Part shown: positions 6,283 through 7,100 of the stretch, one piece after another
How positions within the stretch are numbered: the first letter of the stretch is position 1
Layout: every line of letters starts with the position of its first letter
Assembly: GCA_046050405.1 (NCBI GenBank)
Contig: JBJOPY010000220.1
Coordinates: 1 to 7,100 of the forward strand
Length of the DNA stretch: 7,100 nucleotides
Source of the DNA: JADKCL01 sp046050405
Lineage (GTDB): Bacteria > Bacteroidota > Bacteroidia > J057 > JADKCL01
Reading direction: 5' to 3'
The notes under the pieces: generated by a model
Seen by the model: only the letters and a program-made list of their open reading frames with translations
Database searches by the model: none
Told to the model about the DNA's origin: nothing
Made by a program: the position numbers and the translations under genes

Positions 6283-6288
6283 GCGGCG

Positions 6289-7100
6289 ATGATCCACCTT
6301 CCCACCGGCGAGCTCAACCTCCAGTACATGGACTTCCAGTTCCCCTGCCGGGTCCCCCTGGCCTGCATCCGGAGCTACCACTCCCATATGGACTACGACG
6401 GCCTGCTGGGCCGCGGGGGGTGGCACTTCGGCTGGGACAGCCATATGCGGGTGGACCTGGCCGCGGACTCCCTGCACTGGCTCCGGCGGGACGGGGTTGT
6501 GCTGGAGCTGCCGATGATAAGTGACGGGGAGGAGGCCGTCATCCGCGGCGAGCGGGTGCGGTACGCAATGTCCGGGGGGGACTGCACGGTGCGGGAGTAC
6601 GGGTTGACGGGGGTGGACCCGGAGGGGGGGCTGGTGGAGCACTACCGCCCGATGTGGGGCGACCCGGCGGTGCTGCGGCTGACGGCGGTGAGCCGGGGGC
6701 CCTTCCGGATGGCGCTCCACGACAGCCTGGGGGGCGCGCTGCAGCAGGTGGTGGACGCCGCGGGGCGGGTGCTGCACATCGTGCGGGACTTCCGGGGGCT
6801 GGTGTCCTCGGTGGAGCTGGAGAACGCCTGGGTCCGGCCGGGCGGACGGGAGGTGATGGTGCGGTACGCGTACGGCCCGGACGGGGTGCTGGCCTCGGCC
6901 ACCGACGCCCTGGGTCAGGTGGAGCACTACGCCTATTCCGGCGGGCTGCTGGTGCGGCGGACCGACCGCAACGGCCACCCCCACCACTGGCAGCACGTGC
7001 AGACGGGGGACGGGCCGCGCTGCGTGCGCCGCTGGCAGGGGCAGGGGCAGGGGCAGTTCGGGGAGCGGTTCGCGTACCATCCCGGCCGCACGGACGTCAC
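6289..7100 (+). CDS. RHS-repeat protein, N-terminal part (runs off the right edge)
   Basis: Start of an RHS/YD-repeat protein of the DUF6531 type, a family that builds large beta-cocoon shells, often carrying a C-terminal toxin or surface domain. From ATG 6289-6291 there are 270 open codons. Residues 4-56 match the DUF6531 pattern: LPTGELNL, DFQFP, a PL..IRSYHS stretch, then LLGRGGWHFGWDSHM. RHS-type repeats follow: YAYGPDGVLASATDALGQV (193-211), then HYAYSGG with RRTDRNG (223-229), and RCVRRW (244-249). Residues 250-256 are QGQGQGQ where relatives usually have a GDGG-type turn. An in-frame TAA at 6274-6276 fixes this as the first start, so there is no signal peptide, PAAR domain or the usual G.PV.V lead-in. 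It may be an N-terminally truncated or cassette copy. GC is far higher than in the neighbouring genes (75% in 6601-6660), with heavy GGG, CGG and GTG use, which suggests a different origin. Effector, immunity gene and secretion route lie outside the window. Confidence 0.88.
   Translation, partial: MIHLPTGELNLQYMDFQFPCRVPLACIRSYHSHMDYDGLLGRGGWHFGWDSHMRVDLAADSLHWLRRDGVVLELPMISDGEEAVIRGERVRYAMSGGDCTVREYGLTGVDPEGGLVEHYRPMWGDPAVLRLTAVSRGPFRMALHDSLGGALQQVVDAAGRVLHIVRDFRGLVSSVELENAWVRPGGREVMVRYAYGPDGVLASATDALGQVEHYAYSGGLLVRRTDRNGHPHHWQHVQTGDGPRCVRRWQGQGQGQFGERFAYHPGRTDV
7036..7063 (+). repeat. CAGGGG hexamer repeat forming a G-quadruplex motif inside the RHS gene
   Basis: CAGGGG is repeated 3.5 times (7036-7056), encoding Gln-Gly pairs. 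With GGGG at 7060-7063 it gives four G4 runs (7038-7041, 7044-7047, 7050-7053, 7060-7063) with loops of 2, 2 and 6 bases on the coding strand. A six-base unit would change length without breaking the frame. Confidence 0.65.

Larger units (their letters stand above)
5656..6288. other. Gene-poor junction between the core block and the RHS gene
   Basis: About 630 bp without a convincing gene on either strand. Open frames that cross it are Pro/Arg/Gly-rich with no recognisable motif. It holds a 12-bp palindrome ATCACCGGTGAT (5699-5710), a hairpin (5859-5890), a 9-bp inverted repeat (5911-5919 with 5944-5952), an AT-rich stretch (about 6000-6050), two crossing complementary pairs (6045-6109), competing GC hairpins (6191-6238) and a cluster of C-tracts (6255-6282). 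The RHS promoter must lie here, but I could not place it. Confidence 0.6.

Noticed and set aside
6121..7080. 319-codon minus-strand open frame
   Set aside because: Pro/His/Arg-rich translation typical of the complement of very GC-rich coding DNA. The plus strand has DUF6531 and RHS motifs.
1..7100. CRISPR arrays, tRNA or rRNA genes, insertion sequences, integrase genes
   Set aside because: Looked for and not seen: no regularly spaced repeats, no cloverleaf or transposase-like frames, no terminal inverted repeats around a gene.

Overview
The window looks like chromosomal DNA of a fairly GC-rich member of the Bacteroidota. The evidence is the style of its cell-envelope genes: an M23 peptidase with the short 'YYYD' cytoplasmic N-terminus, a large LptD divergent from an Amidase_3 enzyme, a two-cysteine LptD, and little sign of Shine-Dalgarno sites. 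I cannot name a genus.

Left to right: (1) 1-982, minus strand, an M23 membrane-anchored murein endopeptidase that runs to the left edge and probably ends one codon outside. (2) 983-1517, a 535-bp divergent intergenic region with a perfect DnaA box (1074-1082), a near-perfect second box 2 bp further on, an AT-rich stretch around 1345-1440, and a weak trace of a degraded Ldh2-type dehydrogenase. (3) 1518-2015, plus strand, folK with a GTG start. (4) 2045-4723, minus strand, lptD, convergent with folK over a 29-bp gap that holds a small GC hairpin. (5) 4801-5634, plus strand, an N-acetylmuramoyl-L-alanine amidase divergent from lptD over 77 bp, with hairpins at its 3' end. (6) 5635-6288, about 650 bp with no convincing gene but many inverted repeats and a run of C-tracts just before the next start codon. 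(7) 6289 to the right edge, plus strand, the N-terminal part of an RHS-repeat protein with much higher GC and a G-rich coding strand.

Three of the five genes act on the cell envelope: the M23 endopeptidase and the amidase cut peptidoglycan, and LptD inserts LPS in the outer membrane. folK is a folate housekeeping gene. The RHS gene looks like accessory DNA joined to this core block, possibly a polymorphic toxin or surface protein whose C-terminus lies outside the window. Both edge genes are open reading frames without a stop inside the window.

I found no CRISPR array, tRNA, rRNA, transposase or integrase. The points most worth a second look are the DnaA-box pair with the nearby AT-rich DNA, the two quadruplex-type motifs framing the RHS gene start and its hexamer repeat, the competing hairpins before the RHS gene, and the reduced cysteine set of LptD. 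I did not find a clear new multi-gene system.
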